NCBI GenBank assembly: GCA_016716505.1
Contig: JADJWF010000011.1
Coordinates: 124,001 to 188,000, forward strand
Length of the DNA: 64,000 nucleotides
Source of the DNA: Verrucomicrobiota bacterium
Lineage (GTDB): Bacteria; Verrucomicrobiota; Verrucomicrobiia; Limisphaerales; J093
Reading direction: 5' to 3'
The notes beneath the pieces are model-generated. The model did not search any database. It was not told where the DNA came from and worked only from the letters and a program-made list of their open reading frames with translations. Of the stretch, positions 18,124 to 27,431 are shown one piece after another. Position 1 is the stretch's first letter; each line of letters begins with the position of its first letter. The position numbers and the translations under genes were made by a program.

Positions 18124-18668
18124 GCTGGGCTTGCCGGCCAACCGTGATCGGCGTCTCCAAGGTCGCGGATTCTCTGGGACGCGCAGCCGGTGGCCTGTTA
18201 CGGAACGTACCGCTGGCGTCGCCAACACGCAATCCTCAAACTGAATCGCCGCTCCGAGCGTCACTCATCGCAACGCAAATCGGAAGCGTGGAGCGCTGGG
18301 CGGACGAAGCGTGGAGGCTCGCTGCGCGCGGGAGGACAGACACGGTTTGTTTCGCCGCCGGACACCGGTTTTTGCGCGCGCGGACCAACAGGCAAAGCGC
18401 CGTCGGGCCCGGCGAGTGGCGGGACGGATGTCGGGAGGGGCGACGGCTCGATTCGCGGGAGCGACGAACTGGAGGGGGGGCGGAGCTCCGCTTGGTGACG
18501 GCCGGCAAGTGCTTTCAGACCAAACGTCCCGCAATCAATTACCACTACCTGCCAGCTTCTGGCTCACGCGTAATGACTGGGGCGGAGGCAAGCGAGGCGA
18601 ATTTCCGGGTCGCCGGAAAACTTGGAATTCCCGGGCAGCTTCGACGGGTCGTTGCAAACGGCGGCCAA
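18124..18668. other. Intergenic region of 545 bp without a convincing gene
   Basis: It lies between the start of the DivIC-like gene and the end of the DHH phosphoesterase gene, so it should hold the promoter of the minus-strand sigma-factor operon. Open frames exist on both strands but are Arg/Pro/Ser-rich shadows of GC-rich DNA with no recognisable motif. A perfect 12-bp palindrome is present at 18480-18491, and a 7-bp stem (18602-18608 with 18613-18619) lies about 50 bases past the DHH stop and could help termination. I see no confident -35/-10 pair. Confidence 0.5.
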
Positions 18669-19613
18669 TCAACCTGCCCTCCCGGAAGACTCGAGCGCGG
18701 CCTCGAGTCCGGCCAGACCCTCTGGCTCCGACGGTGGCGGCGGATTCAAGACGTGGCGCAGATATTCGAGGGCCTCGGGAATCTGCTGGATCGAGCGGGG
18801 CAGCGTCGCGCCGGCGGCGTTCGGGTGGCCGCCGCCTTTGAGCAATTCGGCGATCTGCTGCGCTTCGCCGTTTCGACTCCGCAGACTGGCGATGATCATC
18901 CCGTTACCCTTGCGGAAAAGGGTCAACAAGACCGGGTAGGGCGGGCGGTCTTCCCGCAGCAGGCGGTGGACGATCAGGTTCGAGTTGCCGACGATGGTCG
19001 AAACGAACGCGACCTCCGAACTGAGCGGCACGAGATTGGCGCGGCTCCACGCCAAGCCGAGCGGATCCTCGACCCGACGCTTGACAGCCATGACTTCCAG
19101 CAGGGGATGGTCCAGCAGGCGCTCCAGATCGCCGCCGATCAGCGCGTGAAGGTTCCAGAAGCCGTAACTCTTGACCAGATTGGCGTAATCGGTCGCCAAC
19201 TCGAAGTCGGGATCGTCCATGAGAAACAGGTCGGCCACATTGCTCAAGTGAACGAGCCGGTCCAAGGACGGCGAAGCCAGTCCTTGCGCGGCGCACAGTT
19301 CGTAGCACAACAATGCGGCGGACTTGGCCGGGTCATGGATCAGGCGCGCCACTTTCGGCGGTCGCTCGAACGGATGGTGATCCACCACCAGCCAGGACGA
19401 TCGGTCCAGGCGGGGCTCAAAGGCGAAGTCGGTCACCCAGGCGCAACGCTCGGTCAGCGCGCGCTGGCGCCAGTTGTGATTGTGGCAGGCTTGGAGGGGC
19501 ACGGTCAGGCCGAACAGCCGCTGCGCCAGTCGTTGCAGGAGCAGACCGCTGACGAGCCCATCCAGATCACTCTCATGGGTCACAATCACCTCCGGCTGGC
19601 AGAAATCCCTCAT
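18669..19613 (-). CDS. DHH/DHHA1 family phosphoesterase
   Basis: A 314-residue protein with the DHH domain motifs: the first Asp pair in 'VTHESDLDGLVSG' (about residues 11-23), the 'DHH' triplet in 'LVVDHHPFERPP', and a C-terminal DHHA1 substrate-binding loop 'LLKGGGHPNAAGAT'. This is the NrnA/GdpP/RecJ superfamily of Mn-dependent phosphoesterases that cleave nano-RNAs, pAp or cyclic dinucleotides. No membrane, PAS or GGDEF region is seen, so it resembles the cytoplasmic NrnA-type enzymes, though the first motif differs somewhat from NrnA. I chose ATG 19611-19613 because the longer upstream frame (to 21098) runs under the next gene on the opposite strand and reads as low-complexity shadow. 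Which nucleotide it cleaves cannot be told from sequence. Confidence 0.85.
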   Translation of the reverse strand: MRDFCQPEVIVTHESDLDGLVSGLLLQRLAQRLFGLTVPLQACHNHNWRQRALTERCAWVTDFAFEPRLDRSSWLVVDHHPFERPPKVARLIHDPAKSAALLCYELCAAQGLASPSLDRLVHLSNVADLFLMDDPDFELATDYANLVKSYGFWNLHALIGGDLERLLDHPLLEVMAVKRRVEDPLGLAWSRANLVPLSSEVAFVSTIVGNSNLIVHRLLREDRPPYPVLLTLFRKGNGMIIASLRSRNGEAQQIAELLKGGGHPNAAGATLPRSIQQIPEALEYLRHVLNPPPPSEPEGLAGLEAALESSGRAG

Positions 19614-20021
19614 CGTCGGGATACGGTACCGGACATTCGTGGACAGGGCCAATCGGTAATTGCGGTCGGGCGGTTTCCCGGGACAAACCTCTTCGATCGC
19701 GCGCGCGGATCCCCGCTCGACGAGCAACCGCTGAAATGGGTCGGGCAGCGGCCGTCCGTAAGCCGGCAGCGAGCGGCCGACGCCCCAGATGGATCTCGAG
19801 CTGCATCGAATCGGCGCCCGCCTGCGCGGTTGCCGGGGGCCTCGGACCGGCTCGGTTCCAGGTCTATCCCAGTGTTGTCCGGCCGTGCCGGCGTCCGCCG
19901 ACGCCGTGAATCGGGATATTCTTCTTTCGAACCACCGTGTAACCCATCGCCCGCAGCGTGCGTCGTTCTTGCTGAAAGGCGGCCCCCTGACACCGAGGGG
20001 AAAAAGTGCTGTCATTCTGTC
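19614..20021. other. Divergent promoter region (408 bp), no gene seen
   Basis: This lies between the divergently transcribed DHH gene (minus) and the DUF1549 gene (plus). Both frames that cross it are continuations of neighbouring open frames with Arg/Pro/Ser-rich, unstructured composition. It should hold the start sites of both transcription units, but I find no confident promoter element, operator repeat or small gene. Confidence 0.5.
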
Positions 20022-21605
20022 ATGCGAAAGCGTCCGCGTGTCCTCCTGTTCCTGGCCGGGTGGCTCGCCACCATGGTTGCCAGCGCGACCGATGCGACTC
20101 TCTTTTCTGCCGCGCTCACCACCACTCCTCCCAGCCGGATTGACGAGCTGGTTTTCGGCCAGTTGCGGCAGTTGAAGATTCAGCCGGCGGAGCCGTGTTC
20201 GGACGCGGTGTTCGTGCGGCGGGTGTATCTGGACGTGATCGGCACGCTGCCCAGCGCGGTCGAGGCGCGCGAATTCATCCTGGACCGCCGCCCGAACAAG
20301 CGCGCGGCGCTGATTGACCGCCTGCTCGAGCGGGACGAGTTCGCAGACTACTGGGCGATGAAGTGGAGCGACCTGCTGCGGGTGAAGGCGGAGTTTCCCA
20401 TCAATCTGTGGCCCAACGCGGCGCAGGCGTATCACCGGTGGATTCGGGACAGTCTGCGGGAGAACAAGCCCTACGACCGGTTTGCGCGCGAGCTGTTGAC
20501 GGCCAGCGGCAGCAACTTTCGCGAGCCGCCGGTGAACTTCTACCGCGCCGTGCAGAGCAAGGAGCCGCCCGCCCTCGCCCGGGCCGTGGCGCTCACGTTC
20601 ATGGGCGTGCGCGCGGACCGCTGGCCCTCGAATCAACTGGCCGGCCTGGCCGCGTTCTTCGCCCAGGTGGGCTACAAAAGCACCGTGGAATGGAAGGAGG
20701 AAATCGTCTTCAACGACCCGGCGTCCACCAATGTGGCGGTGTATCTGGGGCCGACGCGCCGGGCCCGGTTCCCCGACGGCAAGACGATCACGCTGCCGGC
20801 GGACCGCGATCCCCGCGAGGTCTTCGCGGACTGGCTGATCACGCCGAAGAACCCGTGGTTCACGCGCAACATTGCCAACCGCGTGTGGTCGTGGCTGCTG
20901 AGGCGCGGGATCATTCACGAGCCGGACGACATCCGCCCGGACAATCCGCCGGGCAATCCCCAATTGCTGGCGCATCTGGAAAACGAACTGGTGGCGGCAG
21001 ATTACGACCTCAAGCAGCTTTTCCGGCTGATTTTGAATTCGCGGGTGTATCAGCTTTCGTCCGTGCCCGGCGACGAATCGCCCGAGGCCGCCGCGCATTT
21101 TGCCTGCTATCCGCTGCGCCGGCTGGAGGCGGAGGTGTTGATTGACGCGATCAACCAGATCACTGGTTCGAGCGAGAAGTATTCCAGCGCCATCCCCGAG
21201 CCGTTTACGTTCATTCCGGAGGACATGCGTTCAATTGCGTTGCCGGACGGCAGCATCACCAGTCCGTTTCTGGAGTTGTTTGGCCGGCCGCCCCGCGACA
21301 CGGGGCTGGAATCCGAGCGCAACAACCGCGTCACGGCGGCGCAGCGCCTGCATCTGCTGAACTCGTCGCACATTCAGCGCAAGATCGAGCAAAGCCGCCT
21401 GGTGCAAGACCATTCGCAATCGCGGAAGCCGCCGCGCGAAATCGCCACGGGCCTGTATCTGGGCATTCTCTCGCGGTTTCCCACCGAGGAGGAATTGCAG
21501 GCGGCGGAGGCTTACGCGAACTCCGGCAAGGTCCGTCCGCGCGAGGCGGTTGTGGATCTGGCGTGGGCGCTGATGAACAGCGCGGAGTTCCTGCACCGGC
21601 ATTGA
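20022..21605 (+). CDS. DUF1549/DUF1553 domain exported protein
   Basis: A 527-residue protein. The N-terminal hydrophobic signal (about 5-22) is followed by a DUF1549 domain (about 45-240; 'VFVRRVYLDVIGTLPSA' and 'DEFADYWAMKWSDLLR') and a DUF1553 domain (about 265-520; 'NPWFTRNIANRVWSWLLRRG' and 'RLILNSRVYQLSS'). These domains are hallmarks of planctomycete/verrucomicrobial secretomes and often accompany a haem-binding cytochrome domain, but no CxxCH motif is present here. The start is ATG 20022, chosen for the signal peptide; a longer in-frame extension back to 18144 is shadow sequence. It is the first gene of a three-gene run with DUF1501 and pre-peptidase proteins. Biochemical function is not established for the family; a role in polymer breakdown at the surface is only suspected. 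Confidence 0.88.
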   Translation: MRKRPRVLLFLAGWLATMVASATDATLFSAALTTTPPSRIDELVFGQLRQLKIQPAEPCSDAVFVRRVYLDVIGTLPSAVEAREFILDRRPNKRAALIDRLLERDEFADYWAMKWSDLLRVKAEFPINLWPNAAQAYHRWIRDSLRENKPYDRFARELLTASGSNFREPPVNFYRAVQSKEPPALARAVALTFMGVRADRWPSNQLAGLAAFFAQVGYKSTVEWKEEIVFNDPASTNVAVYLGPTRRARFPDGKTITLPADRDPREVFADWLITPKNPWFTRNIANRVWSWLLRRGIIHEPDDIRPDNPPGNPQLLAHLENELVAADYDLKQLFRLILNSRVYQLSSVPGDESPEAAAHFACYPLRRLEAEVLIDAINQITGSSEKYSSAIPEPFTFIPEDMRSIALPDGSITSPFLELFGRPPRDTGLESERNNRVTAAQRLHLLNSSHIQRKIEQSRLVQDHSQSRKPPREIATGLYLGILSRFPTEEELQAAEAYANSGKVRPREAVVDLAWALMNSAEFLHRH

Positions 21606-21634
21606 AGTTCACGACAAGACGAGAAAGGCGTGTG

Positions 21635-23014
21635 ATGAGCCGACATTCCATGGAAAAATCGCTGGACCGAGACGCCACGCGCGTGTGGCGGTCGCTGGGC
21701 GCGCCTCTGACGCGACGCGAGGCTTTGCGTCGCTGCCTTTTTGGCGCGGGCGGATTGCTCCTGCTCAACGGCTGGGGGCTGCAAAGCTTCGCCGCCACCC
21801 GCCCGGCGAAGGCGAAGTCCGTCATCCAGGTCTGGCTGTGGGGCGGTCCCTGCCACATAGACACGTTCGATCCCAAGCCCGAGGCCGGGCGCGACTATTG
21901 CGGGCCGCTGGACAGTCCCATCGAGACCAACGTGAGCGGCATTCGCATCGGCCAACTGCTGCCCACCCTGGCGAAACAGGCCGACAAGTTCTCCATCATC
22001 CGCAGCCTGACGCACGGCAACAACGGCCACGAAACCGCCGCCTACATGGTGCAGACCGGCCACAACGCCGGCGGCCGGGACGTGTATCCCAGCGCGGGCG
22101 CGGTGGTGTCGCTTTTCAAGGGCTACGACGCGGGCTATCAGGGCCTGATTCCGCCCTACATCGTGCTGACCGAGCCGCAGGGGCGTTTTTCGGAGGCGGG
22201 TTTTCTGGGCGGAAAATACAAGCCCTTTGCCACGGGCGGGGATCCGGGGCGGCCGGTGTTTGAGGTGGAGGGCGTGGTGGCCGCCGGCATCAGCGAACAG
22301 CGCCAGCGCGAGCGGCGGTCGCTGTTGCAGAAGCTCAACACGCTGGGCAAGGCGATGCCCGGCGACGCCACGCTGAAGACGCTTTACGCCTCCGAAGATC
22401 AGGCCTACGAACTGATCCTGGGCGACGCGGGCAAGCTGTTTGACCTGACGCGCGAGCCGGCGGATCTGCGGGATCGCTACGGCCGGAACACGTTCGGCCA
22501 GTCCTGCCTCATGGCGCGGCGGCTGGTGGAGAAGGGCGTGCCCTACGTGACCATCAATTACAAGGGCTGGGACACCCACAAGCAGCATTTCCAGGCGATG
22601 AACCGCAAGCTGCCGGAACTGGACAAGGGACTGGCCACGCTGCTGGACGATCTCGCGCAACGGGGCCTGCTCGACAGCACCATTGTCTGGGTCAGCGGCG
22701 AATTCGGGCGCACGCCCAAGGTGCAATGGGAGGCCCCGTGGAACGGCGGGCGCAATCATTTTGGCAAGGTGTTTTCCGCTGTCGTGGCGGGCGGCGGCTT
22801 CAAGGGCGGCCAGGTCGTCGGCGCTTCGAACGCAACGGGTGAGGAGGTCAGGGAACGGCCGGTGTATCCCTGCGATTTGCTGGGCAGCATGTATGAACTG
22901 CTGGGGATTGATCCGCAGGCCCCCCTGCCGCATCCGCAGGGGCAACAGGTTCATGTGCTGCCCCTGGCGTCCGAAGGCGTCAAGTCGGGCGGACGGCTGC
23001 GGGAGATCATGTAG
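21635..23014 (+). CDS. DUF1501 family exported protein
   Basis: A 459-residue protein. A twin-arginine-like signal (RR at about residues 28-29, then 'CLFGAGGLLLLNGWG') precedes the DUF1501 domain, a sulfatase-like alkaline-phosphatase-superfamily fold. Typical features are the early 'WLWGGPCHIDTFDPKPEA' segment, 'SLTHGNNGHETAAYM', 'WDTHKQHF' and 'GEFGRTPKVQW', which supply conserved Asp/His/Glu residues. ATG 21635 has an AAGG about 8 bases upstream. It follows the DUF1549 gene by 29 bases and precedes the pre-peptidase gene by 10, the standard order in this group. The family almost always sits beside DUF1549 proteins, which implies a shared exported complex or pathway; the substrate is unknown. 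Confidence 0.9.
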   Translation: MSRHSMEKSLDRDATRVWRSLGAPLTRREALRRCLFGAGGLLLLNGWGLQSFAATRPAKAKSVIQVWLWGGPCHIDTFDPKPEAGRDYCGPLDSPIETNVSGIRIGQLLPTLAKQADKFSIIRSLTHGNNGHETAAYMVQTGHNAGGRDVYPSAGAVVSLFKGYDAGYQGLIPPYIVLTEPQGRFSEAGFLGGKYKPFATGGDPGRPVFEVEGVVAAGISEQRQRERRSLLQKLNTLGKAMPGDATLKTLYASEDQAYELILGDAGKLFDLTREPADLRDRYGRNTFGQSCLMARRLVEKGVPYVTINYKGWDTHKQHFQAMNRKLPELDKGLATLLDDLAQRGLLDSTIVWVSGEFGRTPKVQWEAPWNGGRNHFGKVFSAVVAGGGFKGGQVVGASNATGEEVRERPVYPCDLLGSMYELLGIDPQAPLPHPQGQQVHVLPLASEGVKSGGRLREIM

Positions 23015-23024
23015 GAGGCGACAG

Positions 23025-24956
23025 ATGCGATTGCTGTGCGGTTTCATTTTGGGGCTGCTGGCCGGCGCTCTGCCGCTGGCCGCGCAGCCGCGGGAACCCA
23101 ACATTGGCTACGTTTATCCCGCCGGCGGGCGTCTGGGCGCCACGTTTGAAGTGGTTGTGGGCGGGCAGTATTTGAATGGCGTGACCGGCGCGCATTTTTC
23201 CGGCGACGGCCTCCGCGCGGAAGTGTTGGAATACAACCGCCCGCTGCCGCAAAACCGCTTCAACGAGCTGCGCGAGGAATGGCAGGAATTGCAGCGCAAG
23301 CGGATGGCCGCGCGCCAGCAGCCGAATCCCACCAACACCTGGACCGGCGCCGACGAGAAGCGCATGGCGGAGATTCGCGACACCATTCTGAAGAACCCGC
23401 CCAACCGCCAGGGCAATCCTGCCATTGCCGAGCGAGTGACCGTGAAAGTCACCGTGGCGCCGGAGGCGGCGCCGGGCGCGCGCGAACTCCGGCTGGCAAC
23501 GCCGATGGGCCTGTCGAATCCCCTGGTGTTCCGCGTCGGCGAATGGCCCGAGTTTTTCAAGCCCCCCGCGCAGTCCGTGGGGCCGGAAATCGAACGCCTG
23601 CGCCGGCAGTTTGGCGGGCCGGCGGTGGCGGCGGGCGCCCAGTCCCCCCTGCGCGTGACGCTGCCGGCCGTGCTGAATGGCCAGATCATGCCGGGGGCCG
23701 TGGACCGTTTCCGGTTCACCGCGCGCGCGGGACAGGAACTGGTGGCCGTCGCCAGTGCGCGCTCCCTCATTCCGTATCTGGCCGACGCCGTGCCCGGCTG
23801 GTTCCAAGCCACCCTGGCGCTCTATGACGCAAAGGGCAATGAGCTGGCCTACGTGGATGACTTCCGCTTTCGTCCGGACCCGGTGCTGCATTGCGTCATT
23901 CCGCACGACGGGGATTACGTGCTGGAGGTCAAGGACGCCATCTACCGGGGGCGCGAGGACTTCGTGTATCGGATCGAAGTGGGCGAACTGCCCTATGTGA
24001 CGGGCGTGTTTCCGCTGGGCGCCCCGGCGGGCGCGACGACGACGGTGGAACTGGCGGGCTGGAATCTGCCGACAAACCAGGTCGCGTGGAGCCACTCGGA
24101 ACCGGGCCTCCATCCCCTCTCGGTGCCCGGTGGAAAGCAGGTTTCCCAGCCTCTGCCCTTTCACACCGGCACGCTGCCGGAGTGCCGGGAACAGGAGCCA
24201 AACGACACGCCGCGCCACGCGCAGGGCATCGCCCCGCCCGTCTTGGTCAACGGACGCATCGAAAAGGCCGGGGACGAGGATGTATTCCAGATTTCCGGAC
24301 GGGCGGGGGAGGCCGTTGTCGCCGAGGTGTGGGCGCGGCGGCTGGAGTCCCCGCTGGATTCGGTGCTCACGCTGACCGACGCCGCCGGACGGCAACTGGC
24401 GTTCAACGACGATTGCGAGGACAAGGGATGCGGGCTGAACACGCACCACGCCGATTCCTACGTGCGGCTCACGCTGCCGAAGGACGGAGCGTATTTTATT
24501 CGCGTGGCCGACCGGCAGGGCAAGGGGGGCGCGGAATACGCATATCGCCTGCGGGTGAGCGCGCCACAGCCGGATTTTGAACTGCGCGTGGTGCCCTCCG
24601 CCATCAACGCCCGGCCCGGCGCGAGCGTGCCGGTCACCGTGTATGCGCTGCGCAAGGACGGCTTCACAAACGAGGTAAAACTGGCTTTGCAGAACGCGCC
24701 CCCGGGATTTCTCCTGCGGGGCGGCCTGTCCACGGGCGAGGACCAGGCGAAGCTCACCCTCCTCGTTCCGGCTTCGGCCCGTCCGGGATTGATGGATCTC
24801 TCCGTGGCCGGCCGGGCGACGATTGCGGGGCGGGAAGTGGTGCGGACGGCGGTTCCGGCGGATGACCGGATGCAGGCGTTTTTTTACCGCCACCTCGTGC
24901 CCGCACAGGAGTTGAAGCTCGCGGTGTCCGAGCGCGGACCCCGTCGAGTCCGATAG
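23025..24956 (+). CDS. Exported pre-peptidase C-terminal (PPC) domain protein
   Basis: A 643-residue secreted protein: Sec signal (1-21, ending AAAQP-like 'PLAAQP'), an IPT/TIG-like segment ('GYVYPAGGRLGATFEV', repeated later as 'VTGVFPLGAPAGATTTVEL'), then two PPC-type beta domains (about 215-330 and 385-510; 'DRFRFTARAGQELVA' and 'DEDVFQISGRAGEAVVA' followed by acidic 'FNDD'-type turns). The end is another beta-sandwich. An excellent Shine-Dalgarno (AGGAGG, 23012-23017) sits 7 bases before ATG 23025 and fixes the start; the open frame further upstream belongs to the overlapping DUF1501 gene. It is the third gene of the DUF1549-DUF1501-PPC set. PPC domains usually bind or present partners; no enzymatic motif is visible. 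Confidence 0.85.
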   Translation: MRLLCGFILGLLAGALPLAAQPREPNIGYVYPAGGRLGATFEVVVGGQYLNGVTGAHFSGDGLRAEVLEYNRPLPQNRFNELREEWQELQRKRMAARQQPNPTNTWTGADEKRMAEIRDTILKNPPNRQGNPAIAERVTVKVTVAPEAAPGARELRLATPMGLSNPLVFRVGEWPEFFKPPAQSVGPEIERLRRQFGGPAVAAGAQSPLRVTLPAVLNGQIMPGAVDRFRFTARAGQELVAVASARSLIPYLADAVPGWFQATLALYDAKGNELAYVDDFRFRPDPVLHCVIPHDGDYVLEVKDAIYRGREDFVYRIEVGELPYVTGVFPLGAPAGATTTVELAGWNLPTNQVAWSHSEPGLHPLSVPGGKQVSQPLPFHTGTLPECREQEPNDTPRHAQGIAPPVLVNGRIEKAGDEDVFQISGRAGEAVVAEVWARRLESPLDSVLTLTDAAGRQLAFNDDCEDKGCGLNTHHADSYVRLTLPKDGAYFIRVADRQGKGGAEYAYRLRVSAPQPDFELRVVPSAINARPGASVPVTVYALRKDGFTNEVKLALQNAPPGFLLRGGLSTGEDQAKLTLLVPASARPGLMDLSVAGRATIAGREVVRTAVPADDRMQAFFYRHLVPAQELKLAVSERGPRRVR

Positions 24957-25032
24957 CGGGCGTGGCCAAGCACCCCGGAGCCGCTCCGACTCCCGGGCGG
25001 CGAACCGGCACGCCGGCCCCGGCCGTCGGAAC

Positions 25033-25569
25033 TTACCACTTCACGGGTACCGTCAATCGCTTGCCGTAGCGGTCCGTGTAGTGAACTTGGTGGTGCTCCC
25101 GGCCGTACTCGTACACCAGCCGGGTGATCTTGACGTCGTAGCAGCAGTACTCGGCGATTTCCATCAGCTTGCCCTCGCGAAACCACCGCAGCGCCTGCAG
25201 GCCGTCGCCGGTCTTCTCGATGCCAAGCGTCGCCGTCGCAATCGCATCCAACGAAAGGCGGTGCGGCACCACCTTTTGGACGTCCCAGAGCAGGTCCAAT
25301 GTGCGGACCTGCGCCGGGTCGAAGAAGGGATGATGGCCGGCGAGAACTTCGTAGTCGAATCCGGCGATGTTATAGCCCACGACCAAGTCTGCGCGACGCA
25401 GTTCCTCCGCCAGCTCGTTCACTCGCCAGTGGCCGTAGATCTCGTAAGTGCCCCGGGTCGTGCTGTACGTCACCCCCAGGCTGACCTTCATGAGCCGGGC
25501 ATTGGCCCAGCCACCGACCTCCTCGGAGGACTTCTGGGTTTCCAGATCGAAGAAGACGATGTTCGGCAT
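25033..25569 (-). CDS. Ribonuclease H-like (YprB/DEDDy-type) 3'-5' exonuclease domain protein
   Basis: A 178-residue single-domain protein of the RNase H-like exonuclease fold. The four acidic motifs are visible: 'FFDLETQ' (Asp8, Glu10), 'VVGYNIAGFDYEVL' (Asp about 72), and 'EYCCYDVKITRLVYEYG', whose Y-x3-D spacing marks the DEDDy subgroup. It resembles the predicted 3'-5' exonuclease domain of YprB-like proteins without the additional TPR or helicase parts. It follows lysA on the same strand with a 32-base gap and is probably read from the same transcript. Substrate (RNA or DNA) unknown. Confidence 0.8.
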   Translation of the reverse strand: MPNIVFFDLETQKSSEEVGGWANARLMKVSLGVTYSTTRGTYEIYGHWRVNELAEELRRADLVVGYNIAGFDYEVLAGHHPFFDPAQVRTLDLLWDVQKVVPHRLSLDAIATATLGIEKTGDGLQALRWFREGKLMEIAEYCCYDVKITRLVYEYGREHHQVHYTDRYGKRLTVPVKW

Positions 25570-25601
25570 GGTGGCGCGGGAGCGATTGGCCGGCGGTCAG
25601 G

Positions 25602-26900
25602 TCAGCGCTGCCAGGCGGCAAGGCGTTCGTGCGACCAGATCGCGTCCACGGGCTGTCGCTCGCGCACCACGCCGGCCTTGGCACCGCGGACGAGGATTTC
25701 GGCGGGCAACGGCCGGGTGTTGTAGTTGGAGCCCATCACGGAGCCGTAGGCGCCCGCGCTCAACAACGCGAGGTAATCGCCTTCCTTCACCGGCGGCAGG
25801 GGCCGGTCCTTGGCGAAGTAATCACCGGATTCGCAAACCGGGCCGACCACATCGCACGGACGCGCTTTTCCGGTCAATTTGCGCGCGGGCACGATCTCAT
25901 GGTAGGCGTCGTAGAACGCCGGCCGGATCAGGTCGTTCATCGCGGCGTCCACGATCACGAACGTTTTGCGCCCGGTGCGTTTCACGTATTCCACGCGCGT
26001 CACCAGGATGCCCGCGTTGCCAACCAGGAAGCGGCCGGGTTCCAAGAGCACGCGCAATCCCAGCGGCTGGAGCAGCGAGACGAGCGCCGCTGCGTAGGTG
26101 GCGGGCGTCAGGATCTGGCGCGCCGCGGGAGTCCGCCACCACTTAGGGTCAGCGCTCGCGAGCGCCGGCTGATACACGATGCCGATGCCGCCGCCGATGC
26201 TGAAGAACTCGATGCCGTGCCGGTTCGCTAGATCACGTGCCAGGGGCGCCACGCGCTCAACGGCCAGGCGAAATGGCTTCACCTCGGTCAGTTGGGAGCC
26301 GATGTGCATCTGAATGCCGCGGAGCTGCAGGTGCTTGAGCTTCGCCGCCCGCGCATAGACCGCCGGGATCTCCTCGAACGCGATGCCGAATTTGTTTTCG
26401 TAGGTGCCGGTGGTGATTTTGGCGTGAGTGTGGGCATCCACGTTTGGATTCACCCGGACGGCGACCGGGGCTCTCACGCCCAGGCCCGCCGCCACGCGGT
26501 TGATGCGGTGCAACTCGGGTTCGCTTTCCGCGTTGAAACAGTAGATGCCGGCCCGCAACGCGAGCGCGATCTCCGCCTCGGACTTCCCCACCCCAGCGAA
26601 CACGCACCGGCCCGGGTCACCGCCGGCGGCCATGACCCGCTGCAGTTCGCCGCCGCTGACCAGATCAAAGCCCGCGCCGAGGTCGGCGAAGGTGCGAAGA
26701 ACCGCGAGGTTGGAGTTGGCCTTGAGCGCGTAGCAGACCAGGTGGTCCAAGGGAGCGAGCGCGGAATCGAGCCGTTGAAAATGCTCCCGCAGGGTGCGCT
26801 CCGAATAAACGTACAGCGGCGTGCCGTGACGGCGGACGAGTGATTCGATGGGGATTCTCTCGCAGTGCAACCGGCCGGCGACGTAACGAAACTCATGCAT
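25602..26900 (-). CDS. lysA: Diaminopimelate decarboxylase
   Basis: Converts meso-diaminopimelate to L-lysine and CO2, the last step of the lysine pathway; PLP-dependent and cytoplasmic. The 432-residue length is normal. The PLP lysine is Lys60 in 'YALKANSN'; the glycine-rich phosphate loop 'FFSIGGGIGI' and the substrate-side Cys in 'GPVCESGDYFAKDR' are present, as is 'ICYALK/HTHAKITTG'-type conservation. Start ATG 26898-26900. It stands between the Fe-S carrier's terminator (26975-27004) upstream and the RNase H-like gene downstream, so it probably has its own promoter in the 75 bases before the start. Assignment is confident. Confidence 0.95.
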   Translation of the reverse strand: MHEFRYVAGRLHCERIPIESLVRRHGTPLYVYSERTLREHFQRLDSALAPLDHLVCYALKANSNLAVLRTFADLGAGFDLVSGGELQRVMAAGGDPGRCVFAGVGKSEAEIALALRAGIYCFNAESEPELHRINRVAAGLGVRAPVAVRVNPNVDAHTHAKITTGTYENKFGIAFEEIPAVYARAAKLKHLQLRGIQMHIGSQLTEVKPFRLAVERVAPLARDLANRHGIEFFSIGGGIGIVYQPALASADPKWWRTPAARQILTPATYAAALVSLLQPLGLRVLLEPGRFLVGNAGILVTRVEYVKRTGRKTFVIVDAAMNDLIRPAFYDAYHEIVPARKLTGKARPCDVVGPVCESGDYFAKDRPLPPVKEGDYLALLSAGAYGSVMGSNYNTRPLPAEILVRGAKAGVVRERQPVDAIWSHERLAAWQR

Positions 26901-26974
26901 GGCCGGCGGTTATGCCAAAGGCGGCCCCGGGCGTCACGGAAACACTCGCGGTGCAAGACGACGCCCGCACCAAC

Positions 26975-27004
26975 AAAAAGCCGTTCCGCATCACACGGAA
27001 CGGC
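26975..27004 (-). terminator. Rho-independent terminator of the Fe-S carrier gene
   Basis: Read on the minus strand, a perfect 9-bp GC-rich stem (27004-26996 with 26988-26980; GCCGTTCCG arms) closes a 7-base loop and is followed at once by five T (26979-26975). It lies 35 bases past the stop of the erpA-like gene and before lysA, separating the two units. Confidence 0.88.
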
Positions 27005-27038
27005 GTTGGTTCAGCCCCAACGATTGATCAGGTCGTCG

Positions 27039-27380
27039 CTAGGCCTCAAAGGATTTCCCGCAACCGCAGGATTGCCGGGCGTTCGGGTTCGTGATCTTGA
27101 AACCGCCACCGGTCAGACTGTCCGAAAAGTCCACCACCGCGCCACGCACGTACTCGGCGCTCACTGGATCCACCAGCACCGCGACGCCAAACTGTTCTGC
27201 GGCCAGGTCCCCATCGCGCCGCTCATCAAACACCATTCCGTACTGCAGTCCGGAGCAGCCCCCGCCCTCGATGTACACGCGCAGCGTCTTGCCGGCATTG
27301 GCCGGATCCTTCGCCAGCATGGCGCGCACTTCCGCTGCGGCGTTCTCGGTCAGTCGAATCACTGGCTCACTGGTCGTCAT
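27039..27380 (-). CDS. erpA: A-type iron-sulfur cluster carrier/insertion protein
   Basis: A 113-residue HesB/IscA-fold protein with the three conserved cysteines, one in 'GGGCSGLQYG' and two in 'SCGCGKSF' near the C-terminus. These A-type carriers hold Fe-S clusters and pass them to apo-enzymes; a likely client nearby is the Fe-S dihydroxy-acid dehydratase at 41.8-44 kb, though that link is only inference. Sequence alone does not cleanly separate ErpA from IscA/SufA; the lack of isc/suf neighbours makes ErpA the best name. It follows the RlmI-like gene by 51 bases and ends at a strong intrinsic terminator. Confidence 0.88.
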   Translation of the reverse strand: MTTSEPVIRLTENAAAEVRAMLAKDPANAGKTLRVYIEGGGCSGLQYGMVFDERRDGDLAAEQFGVAVLVDPVSAEYVRGAVVDFSDSLTGGGFKITNPNARQSCGCGKSFEA

Positions 27381-27431
27381 GCTTGCGGAACACCGGCAAG
27401 CTAGGCCCCGCGCCTTGCCTCGTCAAACGAA

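Noticed and set aside
17794..18264. A longer DivIC-like protein starting at 18264
   Set aside because: The extra 47 residues are Arg/Pro-rich and unlike the family; the ATG at 18123 sits right before the membrane helix.
18144..20021. The long in-frame extension in front of the DUF1549 gene
   Set aside because: The stretch before ATG 20022 is shadow sequence across the DHH gene; the signal peptide marks the real start.
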